Made by a program: the position numbers and the translations under genes. Positions 26,952-35,518 of a stretch of 64,000 nt of DNA are shown here, piece after piece. Positions within the stretch are counted from its first letter, which is position 1; every line of letters begins with the position of its first letter. Source of the stretch: Sphingomonas sp. LaA6.9 (GTDB lineage Bacteria; Pseudomonadota; Alphaproteobacteria; Sphingomonadales; Sphingomonadaceae). The notes beneath the pieces were generated by a model. The model did not search any database and was not told the DNA's origin. It saw only the letters and a list, made by a program, of their open reading frames with translations. Location of the stretch: contig NZ_JAKVIO010000016.1 in NCBI RefSeq assembly GCF_022601895.1, positions 20,991 through 84,990 of the forward strand. The letters run 5' to 3'.

Positions 26952-27959
26952 TCAGGAAGCGATCCTGAGCATCGCCAGCACAAGACCGGCGAGGAACACG
27001 GTCTCGCCCAGCATCAGGACAATCGGGCGCAGCCCTACCGAGCGCAGCTCGCGCAATTGCGTCTTCACGCCGATCGCGGCGATCGCGGTCACCAGGCACC
27101 AGCGCGACAGATCGCTTCCCCATTGCTGGACGGGCGCCGCGATCCAGCCGAGGCTGTTGATCACCAGCACGATGAAGGCGAGCACGAACCATGGCAGCAG
27201 AGGCGGTCTTTCGACGGCTTCTCCCGCGCTGCGCGCGCGCGTGATCATGCCGGCAACTATGATGACGGGCAGCAACATCGCCACGCGCATCAGCTTGACC
27301 ACGGTTGCGACATCGCCGGTTTCCTCGGAAAGCGAATAGCCGGCGCCGACGACCTGCGCGACGTCGTGAATGGTCCCGCCAAGGAAAATCCCCGCATCGG
27401 TCGCATCGAGGCCGACGAGCCGGACGATCGCGGGATAGGCCATCATCGCGATCGTCGACAGCGTGGACACCACGATCACGGTGAACAGCGTCGCGCGCTC
27501 CTTGCCCGGGTGCGCGGGGAGCGCGGCCGATAGCGCCAGTGCCGCGGAGGCGCCGCAAATGGCGGTAGCCCCACCGCTCAACAGGCCGAACAGCGACAGG
27601 AAACCCATCCACCGTGCGACCAGCATCGACAGCGTGATGGTCAGCACCACGGCCAGGATCACCATCGCCACCGGCTGCCATCCGAGCGCGACGATCTGGT
27701 CAAGCGTGATCCGTGCGCCCAGCAGCGCGACACCGATCCGCAGCACATGACGCGCCGCGAACTCGACTCCTTTCGCGCATTTCCCATCGTCGGCGAGGAA
27801 GTTCATCGCCATGCCGAGCAACAGCGCGAACAACATGACCGGCGCGCCGTAATGCTCCGAAAGGAAGGTGGCTGCCGCGGCGATCACCAGGCTCGCCAGA
27901 AAACCGGGCGCAATCGTGCGCGCACGCGCGTCCCATCCCGCCGTCATCGTCAGGATCAT
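26952..27959 (-). CDS. YeiH family (UPF0324) membrane protein, putative sulfate/sulfite exporter
   Basis: A 335-residue integral membrane protein with about ten hydrophobic helices and the family segments GKCAKGVEFAARHVLRIGVALLG and GGATAICGASAALAL. UPF0324/YeiH proteins are annotated as sulfate exporters on limited evidence. ATG 27959 overlaps the MFS gene stop (ATGA). Its presence next to a TauD-like dioxygenase makes export of an inorganic sulfur product plausible, but this is inference. Confidence 0.88.
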   Translation of the reverse strand: MILTMTAGWDARARTIAPGFLASLVIAAAATFLSEHYGAPVMLFALLLGMAMNFLADDGKCAKGVEFAARHVLRIGVALLGARITLDQIVALGWQPVAMVILAVVLTITLSMLVARWMGFLSLFGLLSGGATAICGASAALALSAALPAHPGKERATLFTVIVVSTLSTIAMMAYPAIVRLVGLDATDAGIFLGGTIHDVAQVVGAGYSLSEETGDVATVVKLMRVAMLLPVIIVAGMITRARSAGEAVERPPLLPWFVLAFIVLVINSLGWIAAPVQQWGSDLSRWCLVTAIAAIGVKTQLRELRSVGLRPIVLMLGETVFLAGLVLAMLRIAS

Positions 27960-29248
27960 ATCAGTACGGCTTTTGCTTTCGGTGCGCGCTGCGCGGCCAG
28001 ATCGGCGAGATAGCTGCGGCGCGCTATGTAGAACACCACGGCCGCCACGATGCTCGCCACCGGCAGGTAGCGGAAGGCGCCGAGCAGACCGACGGAATCG
28101 GCCAGCTGCCCCGTCAGATAGGGCCCCGGCGCGAGGCCGATCAGGTTGTTGGCAAGCGTGAGCGTGGCAAAGGCCGTCCCGTGAATCGCCAGCGGGGTGA
28201 GGTTGGCGACCATCGCGCCCGATGTCCCCGATGTTGCCGCCGCAAGGAAGACGCCGATTGCGAGTGCGCCCAACTGCATCGCGCCCGGGGGCATCCAGAA
28301 TGCGAGCGAGAGAAATGCAGCGCAGGCGAGGCAATAGACGATCGCGAGGCTGATCTTGCGCTCGGGCGCGCCTTGCGAGACGCGGTCGCTTGCGATGCCG
28401 CACAGGATCATGCCGACGCCGCTGATCAGGATGAACAGCGCCGCATACAGGGCCGCGCGGCTGGGCTCGAGGCCGTAATAGCGGTTGAAATAGCTTGGCA
28501 ACCAGGCCGGGACGGCGCCTCCGACAAAGAGCTGCGCGCCGCTGCCGACATAGGCGCATCGCACGGATCGGGACGCGAACAGCGAGGCAAGCGGCGGACG
28601 CTTGTTCGTCTCGGCCTCATCGGGTTGTCCACCGGCCTGCTCGCTGGCCAGCTTCATGCGATCGGGCCGGACCACGATCGGATAGATCAGCGCGAGCACG
28701 AGCCCGAAAAGCGCGATCCCGACAAAGGCCCAGCGCCAGCCGAATTGTCCGGCGATGAACCCGCCCAGACCCACGCCGAGTACCGAGCCGAAAAGCCCGC
28801 CCGCCATGAAGGCACCGGTCAGCGTCGCGCGCATCCGTGCAGGAAACACGCTGAGGACGACGGCGATTCCGACGCTGCCATAAGCTGCCTCGCCGACGCC
28901 GACGAGCAGGCGCCCTATGAACATCTCTTCATAGTTACGCGCCATGCCGCAGATGAACGTGGCGACCGACCAGAGGACCGCCATCAACGCAAGGCTGCGC
29001 ACCCTCCCCCATCGGTCCGCGAGCAGCGAGAGGGGAAAGGTCAGCAGCCCCACCATCAGCGCCACGATGCCGCTGAGCGCGCCGAGTTGCGCGTCCGACA
29101 ATGCCCACTGCACCTTGAGCAGCGGAAATACCGCGTTGAGAACCTGACGCGCCATATAGTCCGAAATCAGCAGGCCGAAGCTGAGCGCGAAGATCAGCCA
29201 GGCGTAGCGCTGCGGAGCGGGCAGGCCAGATTCTCCGGCTGGCTTCAT
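27956..29248 (-). CDS. MFS transporter
   Basis: A 430-residue, 12-helix major-facilitator transporter: loop motif ADRWGRVRSLA between helices 2 and 3, YLTGQLADSVG late in the protein. It looks like the spinster/hexuronate or aromatic-acid type of importer. ATGA overlap with the BKACE gene upstream. It probably brings the operon's substrate across the inner membrane. Confidence 0.9.
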   Translation of the reverse strand: MKPAGESGLPAPQRYAWLIFALSFGLLISDYMARQVLNAVFPLLKVQWALSDAQLGALSGIVALMVGLLTFPLSLLADRWGRVRSLALMAVLWSVATFICGMARNYEEMFIGRLLVGVGEAAYGSVGIAVVLSVFPARMRATLTGAFMAGGLFGSVLGVGLGGFIAGQFGWRWAFVGIALFGLVLALIYPIVVRPDRMKLASEQAGGQPDEAETNKRPPLASLFASRSVRCAYVGSGAQLFVGGAVPAWLPSYFNRYYGLEPSRAALYAALFILISGVGMILCGIASDRVSQGAPERKISLAIVYCLACAAFLSLAFWMPPGAMQLGALAIGVFLAAATSGTSGAMVANLTPLAIHGTAFATLTLANNLIGLAPGPYLTGQLADSVGLLGAFRYLPVASIVAAVVFYIARRSYLADLAAQRAPKAKAVLI

Positions 29249-30303
29249 GCGGCGTAGCGGATCGGAACGGCGCGCTGACGCGGCGCGCGGTTGGGCGCCA
29301 TGCCCAGCCGGGCCAGCGTCTCGTCGACGCTGTTGTACTGCACGCCGATCTGGTAGATCTCGCGCGCTTCCTTCGCGGTCGCGACCTCGCGGCCAAGCTC
29401 ACCCGCGATCCGCACGATCTGTTCGATCTGCTGGACCGAGGTCATCTTGTTGCCGTGCTGGTCATAGAGCGTATCCTCGATCCCGCAGCGGGTGTGCATG
29501 CCCATGCACATCGCCATCACGTTGACGGGCAGCACATGGCGCATCAGCGTTTCGAGCGTGACGGTCGAACCGTCGGGCGCGCGCCGGATGAACTCCATGA
29601 AGTTGTTTGGGTTTGGCCCATCAAAGCCGCCGCCGATGCCAACCCAGGTGAGGTTGAGCGGCCCCATATAATGGCCGCGCCTCACGAGCCGTTCGACCGT
29701 TTCCAGATCGGGCATGCAGGTCAGCTGGAAATGCGGCTGGATACCGTTCGCGGTCAGCCGGCGCAGATGCTCCTCGACCCATTCGGGGCCTGCGGGCACG
29801 ACCATTTCGCGATAGGCGTGGTAAAGCTCGGGATCGGCGAGGCTCGTGTCGCGATATTCGACATCGTTCATCAGATCCATGATGTTCATCTGGGTCGTGT
29901 TGACCGCGATCGTCACCTGGTCGGGCTTGGGCGTCAGTTCTGCCAGCATGTGGCGGGCTTCGTCCGAAAGCCATTTCGCCTCGGCCCCCTCGCCTTCGGG
30001 CGCGAACGAGATCGAGCCGCCGACCTGAAGGATCATGTCGGGCACGGTCTCGCGCAGCATGGCGAGCAGCTCGTTGAACTTGGACAGCCGCTTGGAGCCC
30101 TTGCCGTCGAGTTCGCGGACATGGATGTGCAACACCGTTGCGCCCGCATTGTAACAGTCGAGCGCCTTTTGAGCCTGCGCCTCCATCGTTACGGGAATGT
30201 CTTCCGGAAAGTCCTCGGGCGCCCATTCGGGTCCGTAGGGCGCCACCGTGATGACCAGCTTTTCCTGGGTTTCAGGAAGCAGGGAATCGTCGAGAAACTG
30301 CAT
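29245..30303 (-). CDS. BKACE family (DUF849, 3-keto-5-aminohexanoate cleavage enzyme-like)
   Basis: A 352-residue TIM-barrel enzyme of the beta-keto acid cleavage family. The zinc-binding HxH motif is visible as LHIHVRE (H59, H61), with E and R positions typical of the family, and ITVAPYGPEW at the start. BKACE enzymes exchange a beta-keto acid with acetyl-CoA, giving acetoacetate and a new CoA thioester. GAGGAGAGG precedes ATG 30303. The substrate here is not readable; the neighbouring dioxygenase and oxidoreductase could produce the beta-keto acid. Confidence 0.92.
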   Translation of the reverse strand: MQFLDDSLLPETQEKLVITVAPYGPEWAPEDFPEDIPVTMEAQAQKALDCYNAGATVLHIHVRELDGKGSKRLSKFNELLAMLRETVPDMILQVGGSISFAPEGEGAEAKWLSDEARHMLAELTPKPDQVTIAVNTTQMNIMDLMNDVEYRDTSLADPELYHAYREMVVPAGPEWVEEHLRRLTANGIQPHFQLTCMPDLETVERLVRRGHYMGPLNLTWVGIGGGFDGPNPNNFMEFIRRAPDGSTVTLETLMRHVLPVNVMAMCMGMHTRCGIEDTLYDQHGNKMTSVQQIEQIVRIAGELGREVATAKEAREIYQIGVQYNSVDETLARLGMAPNRAPRQRAVPIRYAA

Positions 30304-30337
30304 GTGAACCTCTCCTCAGGGGTCTTCGGTCAATCAA

Positions 30338-31186
30338 TCAGAAGGGCTTGTCGCCGATGATGCCCGCGCGCTCCATCTTGCGCACCGCGGGCCAGTAATC
30401 CTGCACTGCATAGTGCTGGGTGCAGCGGTTATCCCAGATGGCGACGCTGTTCGGTGTCCAGCGCCAGCGCACCTGATATTCGGGGATCGCAGCGCGGCCG
30501 ATAAGCCAGGCGAGCAACTGCCCCGCGCCCGGCGCATAATCCTGCCCGTAATGGACATTGGCGGGCGTGTGGAAATTGGTGAAATGGGTCGCAAAGCCGC
30601 TGACGAAGAGCACCTTCTCGCCGGTCTCGGGGTGCGTCCGCACCACCGGATGTTCGGCGTCGGGAAAGCGCGCCTTCAACGCGTGGCGCTGCTCGATGGG
30701 CATGTTGGCGCCGAAGGTCGCTTCGATGCTGTGGCGAGCATAGAGCCCCTCGATCTGCGCCTTGATATGCTCGGGCAGGTCGGCATAGGCCTTGGCCATA
30801 TTGACCCAGATGGTGTCGCCGCCCACGGCAGGCCCCTCGATGCAGCGCAGAACGCAGCCCATGGGCGGGCTGTCGCGCCATGTCGCGTCACAGTGCCACG
30901 CATTCTCATAATGCTCGGGCGGGGAGTCGAGATCCTTGTAGATCCGGACAAGGCCGGGATGATCCGGATCGCTGCCCGCCACCGGATGATCCTCAAGCGC
31001 GCCGAACCGGCTGGCGAACGCCACGTGATCCGCCCGGCTGATCGCCTGATCGCGCAGGAACAGCACCTTGTACTTGAGGAGCAGTTCCTTGATGCCGCCG
31101 AACAGCGCATCGTCGCGGGCGGCGTCGGCGAGGCTGACATCGAACAATTCGGCTCCGATGGTGGCCGTCAGGGGTTCGGCGCGCAT
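30338..31186 (-). CDS. TauD/TfdA family Fe(II)/2-oxoglutarate dioxygenase
   Basis: A 282-residue dioxygenase with the facial triad: H98 and D100 in AWHCDATW, and the distal His in NRCTQHYAVQDY; a C-terminal Arg for 2-oxoglutarate (RKMERAG). Family members hydroxylate taurine, other sulfonates, 2,4-D, sulfate esters or betaines next to the leaving group. Start ATG 31186 has AGGAGAAGAGAGG nearby. Embedded between quinone oxidoreductase and BKACE genes in one operon. Confidence 0.92.
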   Translation of the reverse strand: MRAEPLTATIGAELFDVSLADAARDDALFGGIKELLLKYKVLFLRDQAISRADHVAFASRFGALEDHPVAGSDPDHPGLVRIYKDLDSPPEHYENAWHCDATWRDSPPMGCVLRCIEGPAVGGDTIWVNMAKAYADLPEHIKAQIEGLYARHSIEATFGANMPIEQRHALKARFPDAEHPVVRTHPETGEKVLFVSGFATHFTNFHTPANVHYGQDYAPGAGQLLAWLIGRAAIPEYQVRWRWTPNSVAIWDNRCTQHYAVQDYWPAVRKMERAGIIGDKPF

Positions 31187-31199
31187 CCTCTCTTCTCCT

Positions 31200-32177
31200 T
31201 CAAAGCACGAAAATCGACGATCCGGTCGTGTTGCCGGCCTCCAGATCGCGATGCGCCTGCACCGCATCCTCCAGCTGGTAGCGCTGGTTGATCTCGATCC
31301 TGATCCTGCCCGATGCGACATGATCGAAAAGCTGGCCCGAGAGCTCAGCGCGCTCCGCGGGGTCAGCGATGTAATTGGCGAGCGCCGGACGGGTCACATA
31401 GAGCGATCCCCGCAAGGCAAGCTGGAAGGCGTCGATCGGCGGGATCGGCCCCGATGACGTGCCAGCGCACACAAGCAGCCCACGCGGGCGCAGCGACGCC
31501 AGAGAGGCTTCGAAGGTGTCCTTGCCGATGGTATCGATGACATAGGGCACGCCTTCCCCGTCCGTCAGCTCACGTACCCGGGCGACAACGTCTTCCTGCC
31601 GGTAGAAGATGATCTCGTCGCAGCCATGTGCTCGGGCCAGTTCGGCCTTCTGCTCGGTGGAGACCGTACCGATGACCCTGAGGCCCAGGATCTTGGCCCA
31701 TTGACAGACAATCAGGCCGACTCCGCCCGCAGCGGCGGTCAGCAGGATCGTGTCGCCCGACTTCAGCCAGGGATTGATGCGAAGCATGAGATAGGAGGCC
31801 GTAAGCCCGCGCATCGTCATCGCAGCCGCGGTCTCATGGCTGATCGCGTCGGGCAGCTTGATGAGCGAATCCACCGGCATCACGCGCTCGGTCGAATAGG
31901 CGCCGAGCGGGCTGCCCGTATAAGTGACGCGATCGCCCACCGCGAAGCCGTTGACGCCGGGGCCCACCGCCTCGATCACGCCCGAGCCTTCGACGCCCAT
32001 GCCGTTGGGCACCGGCACGGGATAATAGCCCATGCGGAAATAGGTGTCGGCGAAGTTGAGGCCGACCGCGACGTGACGAACGCGCACCTCGCCTGCGCCG
32101 GGATCGCCGACGGGCAGGTCTTCGAGCGTCAGAACTTCCGGCCCCCCGGCGGTATGAAAACGGATCACTTTTGCCAT
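31200..32177 (-). CDS. zinc-free quinone oxidoreductase (MDR superfamily)
   Basis: A 325-residue NADPH:quinone-oxidoreductase-type enzyme: GVEGSGVIEAVGPGV in the substrate domain, nucleotide motif AAAGGVG, no structural zinc cysteines. Closest in pattern to QorA/crotonyl reductase-like proteins that reduce quinones or enones. First gene of the operon running to 26347; the AraC-family regulator is divergent, with 169 bases between them. Confidence 0.92.
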   Translation of the reverse strand: MAKVIRFHTAGGPEVLTLEDLPVGDPGAGEVRVRHVAVGLNFADTYFRMGYYPVPVPNGMGVEGSGVIEAVGPGVNGFAVGDRVTYTGSPLGAYSTERVMPVDSLIKLPDAISHETAAAMTMRGLTASYLMLRINPWLKSGDTILLTAAAGGVGLIVCQWAKILGLRVIGTVSTEQKAELARAHGCDEIIFYRQEDVVARVRELTDGEGVPYVIDTIGKDTFEASLASLRPRGLLVCAGTSSGPIPPIDAFQLALRGSLYVTRPALANYIADPAERAELSGQLFDHVASGRIRIEINQRYQLEDAVQAHRDLEAGNTTGSSIFVL

Positions 32178-32346
32178 TCGCGGGGCCTCTCGCCTTCCAT
32201 TCAGAACTACGCCAGCCTGAATAGCCCCAAACGCGCTTGCCTATTTCGCATTTGATGACATAAATTTTGTTTCTGGCGACACTCCGCGCGTCACTGAAAT
32301 CTCAATGATGGTCCCGTTGCGACCCGCCCAGGATGGAGCGCCCGCG

Positions 32347-33357
32347 ATGCCCGCACTGGTTCGTGCTGCTGCCTTGACGAACTATTTTCCGGTCGCGCGT
32401 CACTTCGGGCTCGATACGACGAGATTGCTGCGTCAGGTGGGGCTGCCGCGCTCGCTGCTTGCCAACCCCGAACAGATGATCCCCGCCCCCGCGGTCGTGA
32501 CCTTGCTTGAGCAATCGGCTGCGGCCGCGAACTGCCCGACATTCGCGCTGCAGATGGCGGAGAGCCGGAATTTGGCGGATCTTGGCGTCGTCAGCCTGCT
32601 GATCGCACATCAACCTACGCTGCGCGCGGCGCTCGACGTGATTTCACAGTATCGCAACCGCATCAATTCGATGCTCATGCTCCAGATCGAGGAGGTGGAA
32701 GACACCGCGATCCTGCGCGAGGAATTGACACTCGACGGGAAGGAGCCGGCGCGCCAGGCGACCGATCTCGCCATCGGCGTGCTTTCGCGCATCTGCAGCA
32801 CCGTTCTCGGGCCGCACTGGCAGCCCGAAACCATGTGTTTCAGCTATGACGAGCCGGCGGCACCGTACCGTGAAGTCTATCGGCGCCTGTTCCGCTGCCG
32901 CATCGAGTTCAATGCGGACATCAACGGCATCGTCCTGAAAAGCAGCGATCTCGACAAGCCCAATCCGCGTGCCGATGCCGCGCTGGCGAGCCATGCGCGC
33001 AGCCTTGTGAGCGCGATTGTCGACACGGGCGAAAGGACGCTCAATCAGGAGGTCGAGCAAACCATATTGCTCCTGCTCCCGACCGGACGCGCGACGATCG
33101 GCGCCAGCGCCGAGGCGCTGGGCATGAACCTGCGCACGCTGCAACGCCATCTCGACCTCGCCGGATCGAGCTATTCGGACCTGCTCCAGCGCACGCGCTG
33201 TCAGCTTGTCGGGCGATACATGGCCAATCCCAAGCTGCGATTGACCGATATATCGGAGCTTCTCGGCTATTCCTCGCTCGGCTCATTCACCCGCTGGTAC
33301 AGCACCGAGTTCGCCGAAACCCCCTCGGAAACCCGCCGCAAGATGAGAGGCCGCTAG
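32347..33357 (+). CDS. AraC family regulator with N-terminal arabinose-binding-like domain (OruR type)
   Basis: 336 residues. The N-terminal about 200 residues match the OruR/ArgR-like ligand-binding domain (ALTNYFPVARHFGLD, then the PTLRAALDVISQY segment); the C-terminal about 100 hold the two AraC helix-turn-helix motifs (ASAEALGMNLRTLQRHL and LTDISELLGYSSLGSFTRWY). ATG 32347 has GGATGGAG at good distance, while ATG 32305 lacks one. Being divergent from the quinone oxidoreductase operon, it is the probable activator of that operon. Confidence 0.9.
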   Translation: MPALVRAAALTNYFPVARHFGLDTTRLLRQVGLPRSLLANPEQMIPAPAVVTLLEQSAAAANCPTFALQMAESRNLADLGVVSLLIAHQPTLRAALDVISQYRNRINSMLMLQIEEVEDTAILREELTLDGKEPARQATDLAIGVLSRICSTVLGPHWQPETMCFSYDEPAAPYREVYRRLFRCRIEFNADINGIVLKSSDLDKPNPRADAALASHARSLVSAIVDTGERTLNQEVEQTILLLLPTGRATIGASAEALGMNLRTLQRHLDLAGSSYSDLLQRTRCQLVGRYMANPKLRLTDISELLGYSSLGSFTRWYSTEFAETPSETRRKMRGR

Positions 33358-33372
33358 TCGCCACTGCCAGCC

Positions 33373-35370
33373 TCATCGCGATTGCCCGACTTTCAGCAGA
33401 ACGGCGCCGTGGCTCGGTACCACTGTGCCATAACCGTCCTCAAAGACGCCCAGATCCGCGCGCTTCCACAAGTCGCGAACGGGTTGGGGACCGGTCCTTG
33501 CGAGGTCGCTCCAGCGCGCGTCTATGCGCTGCGGCTCAAGCCCGCGATTAAACAGCGCCACGGCGATCGTGCCGTCTGCGAGCGGGCGACTCCAGATCTC
33601 GAGCCGGTCCTTTGCCCAGACACGGCCGCCCGCTTTCGCCAGCGCATCGCGATCGACCTCAAGCACTTCATCATTGGTCAGCAGCGCCATTGTAAAATCA
33701 TCGAGCTTCGACAGATCGGCGCCGATGAACAACGGGGCCGCCTGCATTGCCCAAAGCGTCATGTGCAGAATCTGCTCGTCGGGCGTAAGGTTCGTGGGAT
33801 GAAGGTTGGGCCCCCAGCCTACGGTTCCGAGGACCAGCATGTCCGTGTCGTTCCAGCGGCCGTGCGAGACGAACTCCTCGCGGCCGGCCTGTCGAAAGCC
33901 GACACTGTCCAGATTTGACCAGCTGTCCAGCAGATCGCCCGTCGTGCGCCAGAGATGGCCACCGACATCGCCACCCCATGCCCACACATCGCCATAGCCA
34001 TATTGGCAGAGGCTGAAGATGATGTCGCGGTTTTGCGCCGCCAGTGCCCGTCCCATCAGATCATAGGGCTTCTTCAGCGTGGCAAGGCCGCGATCCGGAG
34101 CCACGTCGTCGTACGAACACCAGTCATATTTCAGGAAATCGACGCCCCAGCTGGCGAATGTCGCGGCATCCTGTTCTACGTGGCCGTAGCTGCCTTCGTA
34201 GCCCCCGCACGTCTTCGGGCCGGGCGAGGAATAGATGCCGAATTTGAGCCCCTTTGAGTGCACATAATCCACCAGCGCCTTCATGTCGGGAAATTTCTCG
34301 TTGGGCTTCAGGCTCCCGTCGGCGTTGCGGCCATTCGTCCACGCATCATCGAGTACGACATGGTCGAAACCATGTGCGGCAAGCCCGCTCGACACCAGCC
34401 GGTCGGCCGCGGCGCGAACCTTGGCATCGTCGACCGCGGTGCCCCAGACGTTCCACGAATTCCAGCCCATTGGCGGTGTCCGGGCGAGCATATTCGGCTC
34501 GGCGAGGATCGTCAGCCGGCGCTCCGCCGTGCCGCCGGAACCCGTGGCCGACACCGTGACCTCGCTTTTGCCCCGGGTGCGAATGGCGCCGCTGATGATC
34601 CCGGTCGTGGAATCGAGCACGAGCCCTTTCGGCAAGCCACGCGTGCGGTATCGAAATGTGCCCGGTCCGGTGGCGCCGATCCGGTACAGGAACGGCTTGC
34701 CGGGCGTCGCGCCGACGACGCGCGGACCGTGAAGCTGCGTGCGCGTCCGATCAGGCAAGGCGATGACGGGATGCGGTGCCGCCGGTGCGACATACGCCGT
34801 CGGCGCAGCCGCGCCCGCGACCATCTCGATCATCGCATCGCCCCAGTTCGCGATATCTCCATTGCTCGTGTCGCCGCCATCGTCGATGCGCATCGTCAGG
34901 GTCCGCGCACCACGAAGATCGACATCGAGTATTTTGGAAGCATCGCCAACGCGCAGCACGCCGCTGTCCGCAACGAGCTTTTCGTCCGCCCAAAGCTGGA
35001 ACCGGACGGATCCTTCACGCTGCTTGTCGTCGGCGAAATCGTCCAGCCCCACCGTCGAACGGAATCGCAACGCCTGCCCACGCAGATCGAGCACGAGTTC
35101 GGCAATCGAGCGCGATCCGATGCCACGCGAATGGACGACGCCGCTCATCGTTATCGGCTTGCCGCTCAGCGATTTGCCCTTCTCAGGTCGTCCCCGACGC
35201 TGATGGTAATGCGTGAGATCCAGCGCATCGAGCCAGATGATGTTCTTGCTTCCAGCTTGCTGACCGCCTTCGGCCGGTTGCGCGGGCACAAGTGCTGGAG
35301 TGCCAAGGCCAATGAGCGCCAGCAGAGCCACACCTTGCCGCATCGCGATGAAATAGGGTGTCCGTCGCAT
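33373..35370 (-). CDS. exported GH27 alpha-galactosidase with NPCBM-type domain
   Basis: 665 residues. Order: signal peptide (about 1-30), NPCBM-like carbohydrate-binding domain (about 41-185; VVHSRGIGSRS, SVRFQLWADE), putative Ig-like domain (about 195-290), GH27 catalytic barrel (from TPPMGWNSWN, 298-307) and C-terminal beta domain. Nucleophile D416 (KYDWCSY) and acid/base Asp508 (RWNDTDML) are present. ATG 35370 has GGAGG at ideal spacing. It hydrolyses terminal alpha-galactosides (some GH27 act on alpha-GalNAc or beta-L-Arap). It is downstream of the TonB receptor of the hydroxyproline locus but behind a terminator. Confidence 0.93.
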   Translation of the reverse strand: MRRTPYFIAMRQGVALLALIGLGTPALVPAQPAEGGQQAGSKNIIWLDALDLTHYHQRRGRPEKGKSLSGKPITMSGVVHSRGIGSRSIAELVLDLRGQALRFRSTVGLDDFADDKQREGSVRFQLWADEKLVADSGVLRVGDASKILDVDLRGARTLTMRIDDGGDTSNGDIANWGDAMIEMVAGAAAPTAYVAPAAPHPVIALPDRTRTQLHGPRVVGATPGKPFLYRIGATGPGTFRYRTRGLPKGLVLDSTTGIISGAIRTRGKSEVTVSATGSGGTAERRLTILAEPNMLARTPPMGWNSWNVWGTAVDDAKVRAAADRLVSSGLAAHGFDHVVLDDAWTNGRNADGSLKPNEKFPDMKALVDYVHSKGLKFGIYSSPGPKTCGGYEGSYGHVEQDAATFASWGVDFLKYDWCSYDDVAPDRGLATLKKPYDLMGRALAAQNRDIIFSLCQYGYGDVWAWGGDVGGHLWRTTGDLLDSWSNLDSVGFRQAGREEFVSHGRWNDTDMLVLGTVGWGPNLHPTNLTPDEQILHMTLWAMQAAPLFIGADLSKLDDFTMALLTNDEVLEVDRDALAKAGGRVWAKDRLEIWSRPLADGTIAVALFNRGLEPQRIDARWSDLARTGPQPVRDLWKRADLGVFEDGYGTVVPSHGAVLLKVGQSR

Positions 35371-35465
35371 TGTACCTCCGCAAATGGGCATTCGCGTCGG
35401 GCCGACGCCCATCGTTCAGAATGTGGTGGCCGCGATCAGGCAGGCAGGCGCCTGCGTCCCGCAGC

Positions 35466-35503
35466 AAAAAAGCTGCCGATGCGTCCGGGGACACATCGGC
35501 AGC
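35466..35503 (-). terminator. Rho-independent terminator after the large TonB receptor gene
   Basis: Read on the minus strand, GCTGCCGATG / CATCGGCAGC form a perfect 10-base stem with a 12-base loop, followed at once by TTTTTT. It begins about 15 bases after the receptor stop at 35519, so the GH27 gene downstream depends on read-through or its own promoter. Confidence 0.9.
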
Positions 35504-35518
35504 AGCAGGGGAGAAAGA

